From Bacillota bacterium (lineage in GTDB: Bacteria; Bacillota; Sulfobacillia; JAJZYS01; JAJYTV01): 6,518 bases of DNA. Below are positions 1-6,059 of the stretch, piece after piece; positions within the stretch are counted from its first letter, which is position 1, and every line of letters begins with the position of its first letter. The translations under genes and the position numbers were made by a program. The notes beneath the pieces are model-generated. The model was not told the origin of the DNA, did not search any database, and saw nothing but the letters and a program-made list of their open reading frames with translations. The stretch spans positions 1 to 6,518 of the forward strand of contig JAJYTV010000108.1 in assembly GCA_021792885.1 (NCBI GenBank). The letters run 5' to 3'.

Positions 1-867
1 CCGATCTACGCGCACCTCCGCCTCGCGGATCACCCGATCGAGGAGGGCTGTCCTGCGCGCGTTCTCCGCAGCGCGCTCCGCCTCGGCGCGCAGAGCATTC
101 GCGAGGCCCTCGCGCATCTCCTTCACGCCCTGGTGTCCATGCTCCTGGGCGAACGCGTCGTCGACCTCCGGCAGCTCGATCGCACGGATGTCCCCCACGA
201 CGACGCGCGCGGTCTTGTCGCTCTCGCCGCCTTCGAGCGGCACCTGGCGCTCCTCGCCCACCTTGGCGCCCAAGAGCGCGTCGCGCAGTTCCGGGAAAGC
301 CCGGTCGAGCGCGATCTGCGTCGCGGGGATCTCGGAGGCCTCGCCCTGGTCGTCGATGTAGCTGCCGCTCAGCTCGACGACCGACTCCGGTCCGACGATC
401 TCTGCCGGGACCAGCGTCGCGTGCGCGCGGCGCTCCTCCTCGAGCGCCGCGTCGATCTCCTCGTCGGAGACGACGTAGGGCACCTCCTGCTCCTTCTCGT
501 AGGCGCGGTAGTCCGGAAGCTTGACCTCCGGCTCGAGCAGCACCTTGGCCTTGACCGTCAGTCCCTCGTCAGCCGGCTGGATCTCCTCGATCTGGCCGTC
601 CTCGTACGGATGCAGGTCCAGCTGCTCGATGGCCTCGCTGTAGACCTTCGGCACGAGGTCCTGCAGCGCATCCTCGTAGAGCCTCTGCGTGCCGTAGGCG
701 CGCTCCACGATGGGGCGCGGCGCCTTGCCCGGGCGGAATCCGGCCACGCGCACCTGCTTCGAGATCTTCCGGTACGCAGCGTCCAGCGCTCCCTGAAGGC
801 GCTCCTGCTCCACCGCGATCGTGACCCGGACCTCGTCCTCGTTCAGCTTCTCCATCTCGACCTGCAC
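1..867 (-). CDS. tig: Trigger factor, ribosome-associated chaperone (3' end beyond window)
   Basis: The open frame on the minus strand covers 289 residues and leaves the window at base 1 without a stop. Family members are usually about 430-450 residues, so most of the C-terminal chaperone arm is missing here. The N-terminal ribosome-binding domain is clear: the signature FRPGK sits at residues 44-48, matching the loop that contacts ribosomal protein uL23. The linker LPEVDDAFA at about 232-240 follows the PPIase region and is typical of the family. The PPIase-like segment (about 163-231) is short and lacks the usual FKBP motifs such as FEGG and the flap, so it may be catalytically inactive. 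The start chosen is GTG at 867, because GGAAGAGG lies about 7 bases upstream; GTG at 873 is too close to that site and ATG at 855 is an internal alternative. In many bacteria clpP, clpX and lon follow tig; that region is outside the window. The protein folds nascent chains in the cytoplasm. Confidence 0.95.
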   Translation of the reverse strand, partial: MQVEMEKLNEDEVRVTIAVEQERLQGALDAAYRKISKQVRVAGFRPGKAPRPIVERAYGTQRLYEDALQDLVPKVYSEAIEQLDLHPYEDGQIEEIQPADEGLTVKAKVLLEPEVKLPDYRAYEKEQEVPYVVSDEEIDAALEEERRAHATLVPAEIVGPESVVELSGSYIDDQGEASEIPATQIALDRAFPELRDALLGAKVGEERQVPLEGGESDKTARVVVGDIRAIELPEVDDAFAQEHGHQGVKEMREGLANALRAEAERAAENARRTALLDRVIREAEVRVDR

Positions 868-890
868 GTCCACACCTCTTCCAAGTTGCA

Positions 891-914
891 GGGCCGGACG
901 GCGGCGTCCGGCCC
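891..914 (-). promoter_or_regulatory. Perfect 9-bp hairpin in the tig leader
   Basis: A perfect inverted repeat (891-899 with 906-914, six-base loop, almost all G/C) lies 23 bases upstream of the chosen tig start and just before its SD. No T-run follows on either strand, so it is not a standard intrinsic terminator. It could protect a processed tig mRNA end, act as an attenuator, or slow transcription coming from the tRNA genes. Its function is inferred from position only. Confidence 0.4.
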
Positions 915-925
915 CGTGCAGAAAT

Positions 926-945
926 GGGCGACCTGTCGGTCGCCC
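926..945 (-). terminator. Possible terminator after the tRNA array
   Basis: Reading on the minus strand, an 8-bp perfect stem (GGGCGACC with GGTCGCCC, four-base loop) begins 12 bases after the CCA end of tRNA-Gly. It is followed by ATTTC, a very weak T-tract. This could be a leaky intrinsic terminator or a 3' processing/stability hairpin. The short T-run suggests that some transcripts read through into tig. Confidence 0.45.
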
Positions 946-957
946 GGAGCAACAAAT

Positions 958-1032
958 TGGAGCGGAAGACGGGATTCGAACCCGCGACCTTCGCCTTGGC
1001 AAGGCGACGCTCTACCACTGAGCCACTTCCGC
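958..1032 (-). tRNA. tRNA-Gly(GCC)
   Basis: A 75-base cloverleaf on the minus strand, with acceptor GCGGAAG paired to CTTCCGC, discriminator T and encoded CCA. The anticodon loop TTGCCAA gives GCC (998-1000), reading GGC/GGT glycine codons. The D arm (GGCTCAGTGGTAGAGC) and T loop (GGTTCGAATCC) are canonical. It is the last tRNA of the five-gene array, five bases after tRNA-Leu. Confidence 0.97.
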
Positions 1033-1037
1033 AAACC

Positions 1038-1121
1038 TGGTGCGGGCGGAGAGACTCGAACTCTCACGGGTGACCCCATGGGATCCTAAGTCCCACGCGT
1101 CTACCATTCCGCCACGCCCGC
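1038..1121 (-). tRNA. tRNA-Leu(TAG)
   Basis: An 84-base class II tRNA with the long variable arm expected for leucine. Acceptor GCGGGCG pairs with CGCCCGC, with discriminator A and encoded CCA. The anticodon loop CTTAGGA gives TAG (1086-1088), reading CTA and other CTN codons. Only one base (1122) separates its 5' end from the CCA of tRNA-Lys, which implies a shared precursor cut by RNases. Confidence 0.97.
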
Positions 1122-1122
1122 T

Positions 1123-1198
1123 TGGTGGGCCATGATGGATTCGAACCATCGACGCCCCGCTTAAAAGGCGGGCGCTCTAACCGCTGAGCTAATGGCCC
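1123..1198 (-). tRNA. tRNA-Lys(TTT)
   Basis: A 76-base cloverleaf with acceptor GGGCCAT paired to ATGGCCC, discriminator A and encoded CCA. The anticodon loop CTTTTAA gives TTT (1163-1165), reading AAA and AAG lysine codons. D and T arms are canonical. It lies five bases downstream of tRNA-Gln and one base upstream of tRNA-Leu. Confidence 0.97.
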
Positions 1199-1203
1199 AA
1201 ACT

Positions 1204-1279
1204 TGGTTGGGGCGGTAGGACTCGAACCTACGCATGCGGGATCCAAAGTCCCGTGCCTTACCAGCTTGGCGACGCCCCA
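1204..1279 (-). tRNA. tRNA-Gln(TTG)
   Basis: A 76-base cloverleaf with acceptor TGGGGCG paired to CGCCCCA, discriminator A and encoded CCA. The weak first pair U1-A72 is the usual identity feature of tRNA-Gln. The anticodon loop CTTTGGA gives TTG (1244-1246), reading CAA and CAG. A 26-base spacer separates it from tRNA-His, the longest gap in the array. Confidence 0.96.
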
Positions 1280-1305
1280 GCGACGGCGAAACCCCGCAGG
1301 AAAAA

Positions 1306-1383
1306 TGGGGTGAATGAGGGGACTCGAACCCCCGACCCCCAGGGCCACAGCCTGGTGCTCTAACCAACTGAGCTACATTCACC
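1306..1383 (-). tRNA. tRNA-His(GTG)
   Basis: First gene of the array. Acceptor GTGAATG pairs with CATTCAC, and the discriminator is C73 with encoded CCA. A G at 1383 provides the G-1 that pairs with C73, the identity element unique to tRNA-His. The anticodon loop CTGTGGC gives GTG (1346-1348), reading CAC and CAT. A good promoter lies 15 bases upstream of the G-1 position. Confidence 0.97.
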
Positions 1384-1397
1384 AAGTCGCGTAGGGC

Positions 1398-1427
1398 ATT
1401 TTATCATTCGCGGTATGTGCCAGTCAA
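1398..1427 (-). promoter_or_regulatory. Sigma70-type promoter of the tRNA array
   Basis: On the minus strand, TTGACT (1422-1427, five of six consensus bases for -35) is followed by an 18-base spacer and TAAAAT (1398-1403, five of six for -10). The discriminator after the -10 box is G/C-rich (GCCCTACGC), as in many stringently controlled stable-RNA promoters. It lies between the murI stop and tRNA-His, in one of the few A/T-rich patches of the window. The same transcript could continue into tig. Confidence 0.75.
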
Positions 1428-1437
1428 CGAAGCGCGG

Positions 1438-2211
1438 TCAGGCGTGCAGCGCCGACGGCAAGACCGCTTCGATGCGCGCGTGCTCGGCGACCTGCGGCAG
1501 CTCCTGCAAGAGCCGGCGCGCGAACGTCTGCGGATCGCCGGTCGTGACGCAGCGCACGCTCCGCTGCTCGCGACGCTCCGGCAGTTCGCGCGCAAGACGC
1601 TCTGCGAGCGCCTCGCCCGGATCGAGCAGGCTGGCCCAGGGACGCGTGAGCTCGCGCAGCACGCGTTCGAAGTGCGGCAGGTGCGTGCAGCCGAGGATCA
1701 CCACGTCGGCCCCCGCTTCGCGCAAGGCCGCAAGCGGCGCCTGCGCCTCGCGGGCGACGTCGAGGTCGCTCGCGCCGCCGGCTTCGGCGAGCGCAATCAG
1801 CTCCGGACAGGCGACCTCCGCGACGCGCGCGTGCACCGCGTCTCGGTAGGCGTGCGTGCGGCAGGTGTTCGTCGTGGCGAGCACGCCGACGACGCCGCCC
1901 GCAGAGCGGCTTGCGGCCACCGACGCGACCTCGGCGATCACGCCGTAGGTCGGGCCCGAGAACGCCTGCTGCGCCGTCTCGAGCGCGATCGCGCTCGCCG
2001 TGTTGCATGCGAGCACCAAGGCCTCGGCGCCCTCGCGGCGCGCAAAGGCCGCAAACGCCGCGACATCGCGCCGCACGTCCTGCGCCGGCCGGTCGCCGTA
2101 CGGAAAGTGCGCCTGGTCGCTCAGGTACAGGTAGTCCCTCTGCGCGAGACGGCGCCACAGCGAGTGGAGCACCGTCAGTCCGCCGATCCCGGAGTCGAAG
2201 AGCGCGATCAA
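1438..2211 (-). CDS. murI: Glutamate racemase
   Basis: The 257-residue product interconverts L- and D-glutamate in the cytoplasm, supplying D-Glu for peptidoglycan stem peptides. It is of normal family length and carries all the signatures: FDSGIGGLTV (5-14) with Asp6 and Ser7; HFPYGD (35-40); ACNTASA with catalytic Cys69; and GCTHLP with catalytic Cys175. The two-cysteine pair supports a cofactor-independent racemase. The start is TTG at 2211, chosen because a very strong SD, GAGGAGGG, lies six bases upstream and because the conserved motif begins immediately afterwards. It is divergent from the SDR gene (76-bp gap). The tRNA promoter begins 10 bases past its stop, so murI transcripts could read into the array. 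A wrongly folded alternative, aspartate racemase, is less likely given the motif set. Confidence 0.96.
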   Translation of the reverse strand: MIALFDSGIGGLTVLHSLWRRLAQRDYLYLSDQAHFPYGDRPAQDVRRDVAAFAAFARREGAEALVLACNTASAIALETAQQAFSGPTYGVIAEVASVAASRSAGGVVGVLATTNTCRTHAYRDAVHARVAEVACPELIALAEAGGASDLDVAREAQAPLAALREAGADVVILGCTHLPHFERVLRELTRPWASLLDPGEALAERLARELPERREQRSVRCVTTGDPQTFARRLLQELPQVAEHARIEAVLPSALHA

Positions 2212-2287
2212 GGAATACCCTCCTCAGGATGGTTCCAACAAGGGAGCGCGGAACCCGGGGCAGAACCACTGCCGAGGAGGCGATGGA

Positions 2288-2956
2288 ATGGAGCGGGGAC
2301 GCGCCGCAGTCTTCGGGACAGGCCAGCTCGGGCGCGTAATGGCGGAGCGGTTCGCCGCGGCGGGTTATTCCGTGGCTGCGCTCAGCCGGACCGCGCCCGC
2401 CGGACTTGGGGCCGGCATCGAGGCGGTCGCCGCGGACCTAAGCACGCCCGAAGGCGTCGAGGCAACCTGCCGAAGGCTTCTCGAGGAGCCGCTCGACGTG
2501 CTGCTCGTGACCGCCGGCGCCTACGCCGGGGGCCGCCGGATCGAGGAGACCTCGTCCGAGGAGCTTGAGCGTCTGTTCTGGGTCAATGCCCGTCTGCCCT
2601 TCTACGTCCTGCACCATCTTCTGCCGGAGATCCGCGCGCGCCAGGGAAGCGCCATCCTGATCGGGGCGCTGGGCGCACTCGCGCCGAAGGCAAGACAGGT
2701 CTCCTACAACGCGAGCAAGGCGGCGCTCCATAGTATCGTGCAGACCGCGGCGCAGGAACTGCAAGGCACGGGCGCAACGGTGAACGCCCTGTTGCCGCTG
2801 ACCGTCGACACGCCGGCGAACCGCGCCTCGATGCCGCAGCGAGACCCGAGGGAGTTCGTCTCGCCGGAGCGGCTTGCGGACCTCGCGCTCTTCCTCTGCT
2901 CCCCGGCCGGCCGCGACGTCTCGGGCGCCCTCATCCCGGTGCGGGGCGGCGCCTGA
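2288..2956 (+). CDS. Short-chain dehydrogenase resembling dihydropteridine reductase
   Basis: The 222-residue product is a soluble NAD(P)-dependent reductase of the SDR fold. The nucleotide-binding glycines are in FGTGQLGR (9-16), followed by TAGAYAGG (75-82), Asn100, and the Tyr140/Lys144 pair in YNASK. The residue 13 before the Tyr, normally the catalytic Ser, is Ala127. From memory, animal quinoid dihydropteridine reductase also has Ala there. It also shares an AGGWAGG-like segment, and its LPVTLDTPMNRKSMP stretch closely matches LPLTVDTPANRASMP here (169-183). I infer a pterin-type substrate, with moderate confidence; a generic SDR remains possible. The ATG at 2288 has GAGGAGG seven bases upstream, while the ATG at 2283 opens only a short frame. 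It is divergent from murI and ends one base before the convergent pyrH stop. Confidence 0.9.
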   Translation: MERGRAAVFGTGQLGRVMAERFAAAGYSVAALSRTAPAGLGAGIEAVAADLSTPEGVEATCRRLLEEPLDVLLVTAGAYAGGRRIEETSSEELERLFWVNARLPFYVLHHLLPEIRARQGSAILIGALGALAPKARQVSYNASKAALHSIVQTAAQELQGTGATVNALLPLTVDTPANRASMPQRDPREFVSPERLADLALFLCSPAGRDVSGALIPVRGGA

Positions 2957-2957
2957 C

Positions 2958-3695
2958 CTAGTCTGGTTCGACCGGCACGCCCGGCGCGATCAGCGTGCCG
3001 ACGTTCTCGCCGGCAATCACCCGGCGGAGGCAGTGCTCCTGGGTGAAATCGAAGATGTAGATCGGCAGTCCGTAGTCGCGCGCCAGGATGAAGGCGGACT
3101 GGTCCATCACCCGGATGTTCTGCCGCAGCACCGTCTCGTAGTCGACGGAGCGGTAGCGGCGCGCGCCGGCGTCCGTGTTCGGGTCGCTCGTGAAGACGCC
3201 GTTCACGCCGCGCTTCGCGACCAGGATGGCCTCCGCGCGGATCTCGAGCGCCCGCTGCACGGCGGGGTAGTCGGTCGTAACGTACGGCTGGCCCGTCCCG
3301 CCAGCGAAGATGATCAGGCGTCCCTTCTCCAGGTGGTGGATCGCGCGCAGGCGGATGTACGGCTCGGCGACGGAGGCCATCGGGATCGCCGTCATCACCC
3401 GAACGTCCTCGACGGCCTTCGCCGTCAGGACGCCGCGCAGGATGAGGCTGTTCACCACCGTCGCCATCGTTCCGATGTTGTCGGCCTCGGCCCGCTCGAT
3501 CCCCCAGTCCTCCGCAGTGCGCCCGCGGAAGATGTTCCCGCCGCCGACCATCACGGCGGTCTCGATGCCCGTGCGCGAGATCTCGGCGAGTTCGCTGCCG
3601 ATCTGGTCGAGGGCGCCGCGGTCGAAGCCGAACTCCTGCCCGCCCGCGAACGCGCCCCCACTCAGCTTCACGAGCACGCGCCGGCGAGTTTGCAC
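2958..3695 (-). CDS. pyrH: UMP kinase (uridylate kinase), divergent member
   Basis: The 245-residue product belongs to the amino-acid-kinase fold and should phosphorylate UMP to UDP with ATP in pyrimidine nucleotide synthesis. Motifs in order: VKLSGGAF (9-16), GGGNIFRG (51-58), Asp72 with IGTMAT (74-79), AEPYIRLRAIHHLEKGR (110-126), AGGTGQPYVTTD (131-142), GVNGVFTSDP (163-172), RVMDQSAFILARD (195-207) and ENVGTLI (230-236). Several positions depart from the common forms KLSGEA, GMLAT and GTGNPFFTTD. The start is GTG at 3695, since GAGGAGGAAGGA lies just upstream; the frame is open further upstream, but that stretch is antisense-type shadow of the HAD gene. It follows the HAD gene by 40 bp. 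The neighbours are not the usual rpsB, tsf and frr, so it may be a relocated gene or a second copy. Confidence 0.92.
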   Translation of the reverse strand: MQTRRRVLVKLSGGAFAGGQEFGFDRGALDQIGSELAEISRTGIETAVMVGGGNIFRGRTAEDWGIERAEADNIGTMATVVNSLILRGVLTAKAVEDVRVMTAIPMASVAEPYIRLRAIHHLEKGRLIIFAGGTGQPYVTTDYPAVQRALEIRAEAILVAKRGVNGVFTSDPNTDAGARRYRSVDYETVLRQNIRVMDQSAFILARDYGLPIYIFDFTQEHCLRRVIAGENVGTLIAPGVPVEPD

Positions 3696-3735
3696 GTCTC
3701 CTTCCTCCTCACGTCCAATGCGTCTGCGCTGGGCG

Positions 3736-4413
3736 CTAATCCGCCGCGTGCGCGTCTTGCCCGGAGATGCTTGACAGCACCGCAAGCAGCGACGGGAACT
3801 CCTCCAGCACCGCGGCCGCGCCGGCCGCGCGCAGCGCTTCGCCGCCGCTATCGCCCCAGCCAGCGCCGATCGGCACAACGCCTGCGGCGCGCGCGGCGCA
3901 GATGTCGGTGTCCCGGTCTCCGACATAGGCGCCGGCGAGCATGCCGAGCAGCGACTGCGCCAGCATGAGCGGCTGCGGGTGCGGTTTGTGCTGGTGCGTG
4001 TCGTCGCGGCAGACGACGACGTCGAAGAGAGAGGAGAGCTGCGTGTGCCGCAGTTCGCGCTCCACCGCCCAGCGCTGCTTGGACGTGACGACCCCGAGGC
4101 GATGGCCTGCAGCGCGCAGCGCATCGAGCGTCTCGGGCACGCCGAGGAAGGGCCGCACCGACTCGATCGCCTCGCCGTAGAGCGGCTGCATCGCGCGCCA
4201 CACCGCGAGGTACTCCTTTTCCTTCATCTCCGCCGACACCGCGTCGTACGCGAGCAGAAAGCGCCGGACGAATGCCGCGTCGGTCGGCAGCCCCCGCCGC
4301 GCGAGCGCGATCTCCGCCGCGAAGTGGTGCGCTTCGCGGGTGTCGAGCAGCGTGCCGTCGAGATCGAAGAGTGCAAGCAACGAAGGCGCCCCCCACTGCG
4401 GCCAGATGTTCAC
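3736..4413 (-). CDS. HAD-superfamily phosphatase (phosphoglycolate phosphatase-like)
   Basis: The predicted 225-residue product is a cytoplasmic Mg-dependent phosphohydrolase of the Gph/PpaX-like HAD group. Motif I is DLDGTLLDT (17-25), with nucleophile Asp17 and acid/base Asp19. Motif II is VVTSK with Thr110, motif III is Lys143 in HKPHP, and motif IV is GDRDTD (165-170). Between motifs I and II lies a helical cap of about 80 residues (C1 type), where substrate choice is made. The substrate cannot be read from sequence; phosphoglycolate, pyrophosphate or nucleoside monophosphates are all possible. The start is uncertain: GTG at 4413 is given, but its SD is poor; a TTG 11 codons downstream and upstream in-frame starts also exist. 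The gene precedes pyrH by 40 bp on the same strand, so co-transcription is likely. Confidence 0.88.
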   Translation of the reverse strand: MNIWPQWGAPSLLALFDLDGTLLDTREAHHFAAEIALARRGLPTDAAFVRRFLLAYDAVSAEMKEKEYLAVWRAMQPLYGEAIESVRPFLGVPETLDALRAAGHRLGVVTSKQRWAVERELRHTQLSSLFDVVVCRDDTHQHKPHPQPLMLAQSLLGMLAGAYVGDRDTDICAARAAGVVPIGAGWGDSGGEALRAAGAAAVLEEFPSLLAVLSSISGQDAHAAD

Positions 4414-4489
4414 CCTGCGGGCCGAAAGCCCCTTCGCAGGAGGAGTCTCGTGCCCGCCGCACAAATGAATAGCTGCAAGGGAGGCCGCC

Positions 4490-5059
4490 ATGCCGAACGA
4501 AGATGCGCTGGCCAGCGCCGCGCTGGCCAGACTCGCGACTGGCCTTGAGCAGAACCTCATCCTGCCCGCCGGCAGGCCGTCCGCTGTGCTGGTCCTGCTC
4601 TACCCGGGCGAAGCGGGACTGCAGGTCCTGCTGACCCAGCGCGCCGAGGACCTCGACCACCACAAGGGGCAGATCAGCTTTCCCGGCGGGTCCTGCGACC
4701 CGCAGGACCTGGACTACTGGGCGACCGCGCTGCGCGAGGCGGAGGAGGAGGTCGGGCTCCCCGAGGCGCCGCAGCGCCTCGGCCATCTGCCCCCGCTCTT
4801 CATCCCCGTCTCGGGCTTCGCTGTCGCGCCATGCGTCGGCTACCTGCCCGCGCGGCCGGCGGTCTATCCGCGTACAAGGGAGGTCGCGGCGCTGGTCGAA
4901 CCGCCGCTTGAGGATCTCTGGGCGATCGAGGAGTGGGAAGACGTGAAGACGCCGACAGGAGCCGTCTGGCGCATGCCCGTCTATCCCTGGCAAGGACGCC
5001 GCATCTGGGGCGCGACGGCGCGCATGCTGCACACCCTGCGCCGCGCGCTGCGCGCCTAG
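4490..5059 (+). CDS. Nudix hydrolase, CoA pyrophosphatase type (NudL/YeaB-like)
   Basis: The 189-residue product probably cleaves the pyrophosphate bond of coenzyme A or acyl-CoA to give phosphopantetheine species and 3',5'-ADP, a cofactor-turnover role. The family marker HHKGQISFPGG (57-67) precedes the Nudix helix ALREAEEEVGL (80-90), with metal-binding Glu83, Glu86 and Glu87. The spacing between FPGG and REAEEE equals that of E. coli NudL as I recall it, one residue longer than the generic Nudix box. The C-terminal IWGATARML (172-180) also matches the NudL tail. The ATG at 4490 has AAGGGAGG five bases upstream. It is divergent from the HAD gene. Its TAG stop overlaps the stop of the convergent dehydrogenase. 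Another nucleoside-diphosphate substrate is possible. Confidence 0.92.
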   Translation: MPNEDALASAALARLATGLEQNLILPAGRPSAVLVLLYPGEAGLQVLLTQRAEDLDHHKGQISFPGGSCDPQDLDYWATALREAEEEVGLPEAPQRLGHLPPLFIPVSGFAVAPCVGYLPARPAVYPRTREVAALVEPPLEDLWAIEEWEDVKTPTGAVWRMPVYPWQGRRIWGATARMLHTLRRALRA

Positions 5060-5979
5060 TAGCCCCGGCTGCGCTCGACGACGCCCATCAGCGGCTCGCC
5101 CGCGAGGTGGCGGCGCAGGTTCTCCGCCGCGAACGCGCCGACGCGCTGCGCTTCGCTCGGACCCGAACAGTGCGCGGAGACGAAGCAGTTCGGCAGGTCC
5201 CAGAGCGGGCTCGACGCGGGCAGCGGCTCCTCGCGGAACACGTCGAGCTGGGCGAAGGACGGGCGGCCCTGGCGCAGGGCCTGCGCGAGGGCCGCCTCGT
5301 CCACCGCGTTGCCGCGCCCGACGTTCACGAAAATCGAGCCCTCGCGCATGGCGGCGAACTCCTCGCGACCGAAGAGCCCGTCCGTCTCCTTCGTGGCCGG
5401 CAGGACCAGCACGAGGTTGTCGACGCCGGCCGCGAACTCCCGCACCTGCGCCGGCAGGAAGTGCCGGTCGACGAGGCCTGCGCCGGAACCGCCGCGGCTG
5501 AGCCCCCAGACTTCCATGCCGAAAGCGCGCCCCATCTCCACCATGTCCCTGCCGATCGCCCCGAGGCCGGCGACCCCCAGGCGCTGCCCGCGCAGCAGGA
5601 CGGCCGGGACCTTCTCCCAGCGGCGCTCCGCCTGCAGGCTGCGGATCGCGAACACGTCGCGTCGGATCGCGAGCAGGAAGGCGAAGACATGCTCCGTCAT
5701 CACGCTGCCGAACGCGCCGACGATGCGGGTCAACGGGACGTCCGGCGGCAGGGCGGCGACGACCTTGTCGACCCCCGCGCCCAGCCACTGCACCCAGCGA
5801 AGGTTCGGCATGCGCCGCACGAGGTCTTCGGGGATTCCCCAGGAGAAGAGGATTTCCGCGTCGAGGTGCCCCTCCGCCTCCTCCCGCGTCGACGCGACGG
5901 CGATCCGGGCGTCGGGGGCCACCTCCTGCAGCATACCGCGGTACTTGGCGGCATCTGCCGCATAGACGAGGATCCGCAT
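5056..5979 (-). CDS. D-2-hydroxyacid dehydrogenase (glyoxylate/hydroxypyruvate reductase-like)
   Basis: The 307-residue product is a cytoplasmic NAD(P)-dependent oxidoreductase acting on 2-hydroxy or 2-keto acids. Visible features are WVQWLGAGVD (62-71) in the catalytic domain, the dinucleotide motif GLGAIGR (138-144), and catalytic Arg222 in VGRGNAVDE. Glu251 lies in LDVFREEPLP and His270 in SAHCSG. After the second strand of the Rossmann fold comes GLSRGG (159-164), without the acidic residue that selects NAD; the Arg suggests NADPH, as in GhrA. Length is normal. The ATG at 5979 fits the conserved MRILVYA start, but I see no good SD; the GTG at 5982 is adjacent and equivalent. The exact substrate cannot be told. 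It is convergent with the Nudix gene and divergent from the epimerase gene. Confidence 0.93.
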   Translation of the reverse strand: MRILVYAADAAKYRGMLQEVAPDARIAVASTREEAEGHLDAEILFSWGIPEDLVRRMPNLRWVQWLGAGVDKVVAALPPDVPLTRIVGAFGSVMTEHVFAFLLAIRRDVFAIRSLQAERRWEKVPAVLLRGQRLGVAGLGAIGRDMVEMGRAFGMEVWGLSRGGSGAGLVDRHFLPAQVREFAAGVDNLVLVLPATKETDGLFGREEFAAMREGSIFVNVGRGNAVDEAALAQALRQGRPSFAQLDVFREEPLPASSPLWDLPNCFVSAHCSGPSEAQRVGAFAAENLRRHLAGEPLMGVVERSRGY

Positions 5980-6059
5980 CACAGCAATCGGCCGTCGGCC
6001 GCTGGCCTCCGGCCCAAGCCCCCTTCCCTCGCAAGGATCCCACCTCTCCAGTTCGCAGG

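Noticed and set aside
133..1089. Plus-strand open frame running through tig and into the tRNA genes
   Set aside because: It translates the complement of tig and of structured tRNAs, which proteins do not encode in this way.
1417..2568. Long plus-strand open frame opposite murI
   Set aside because: It lies antisense to a gene with all glutamate racemase motifs. Its Arg/Ala/Gly-rich translation matches no family I know, and it is expected from high G+C codon bias.
3696..4124. N-terminal extension of pyrH by 143 codons in the same frame
   Set aside because: It overlaps the HAD gene in another frame, has no kinase motif, and the GTG at 3695 has a strong SD and gives the normal family length.
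4414..4489. Possible divergent promoters in the A/T-rich patch around 4461-4472
   Set aside because: Bases such as AAATGAATA give weak -10-like matches on both strands, but no -35 at proper spacing was found, so I do not call a promoter.
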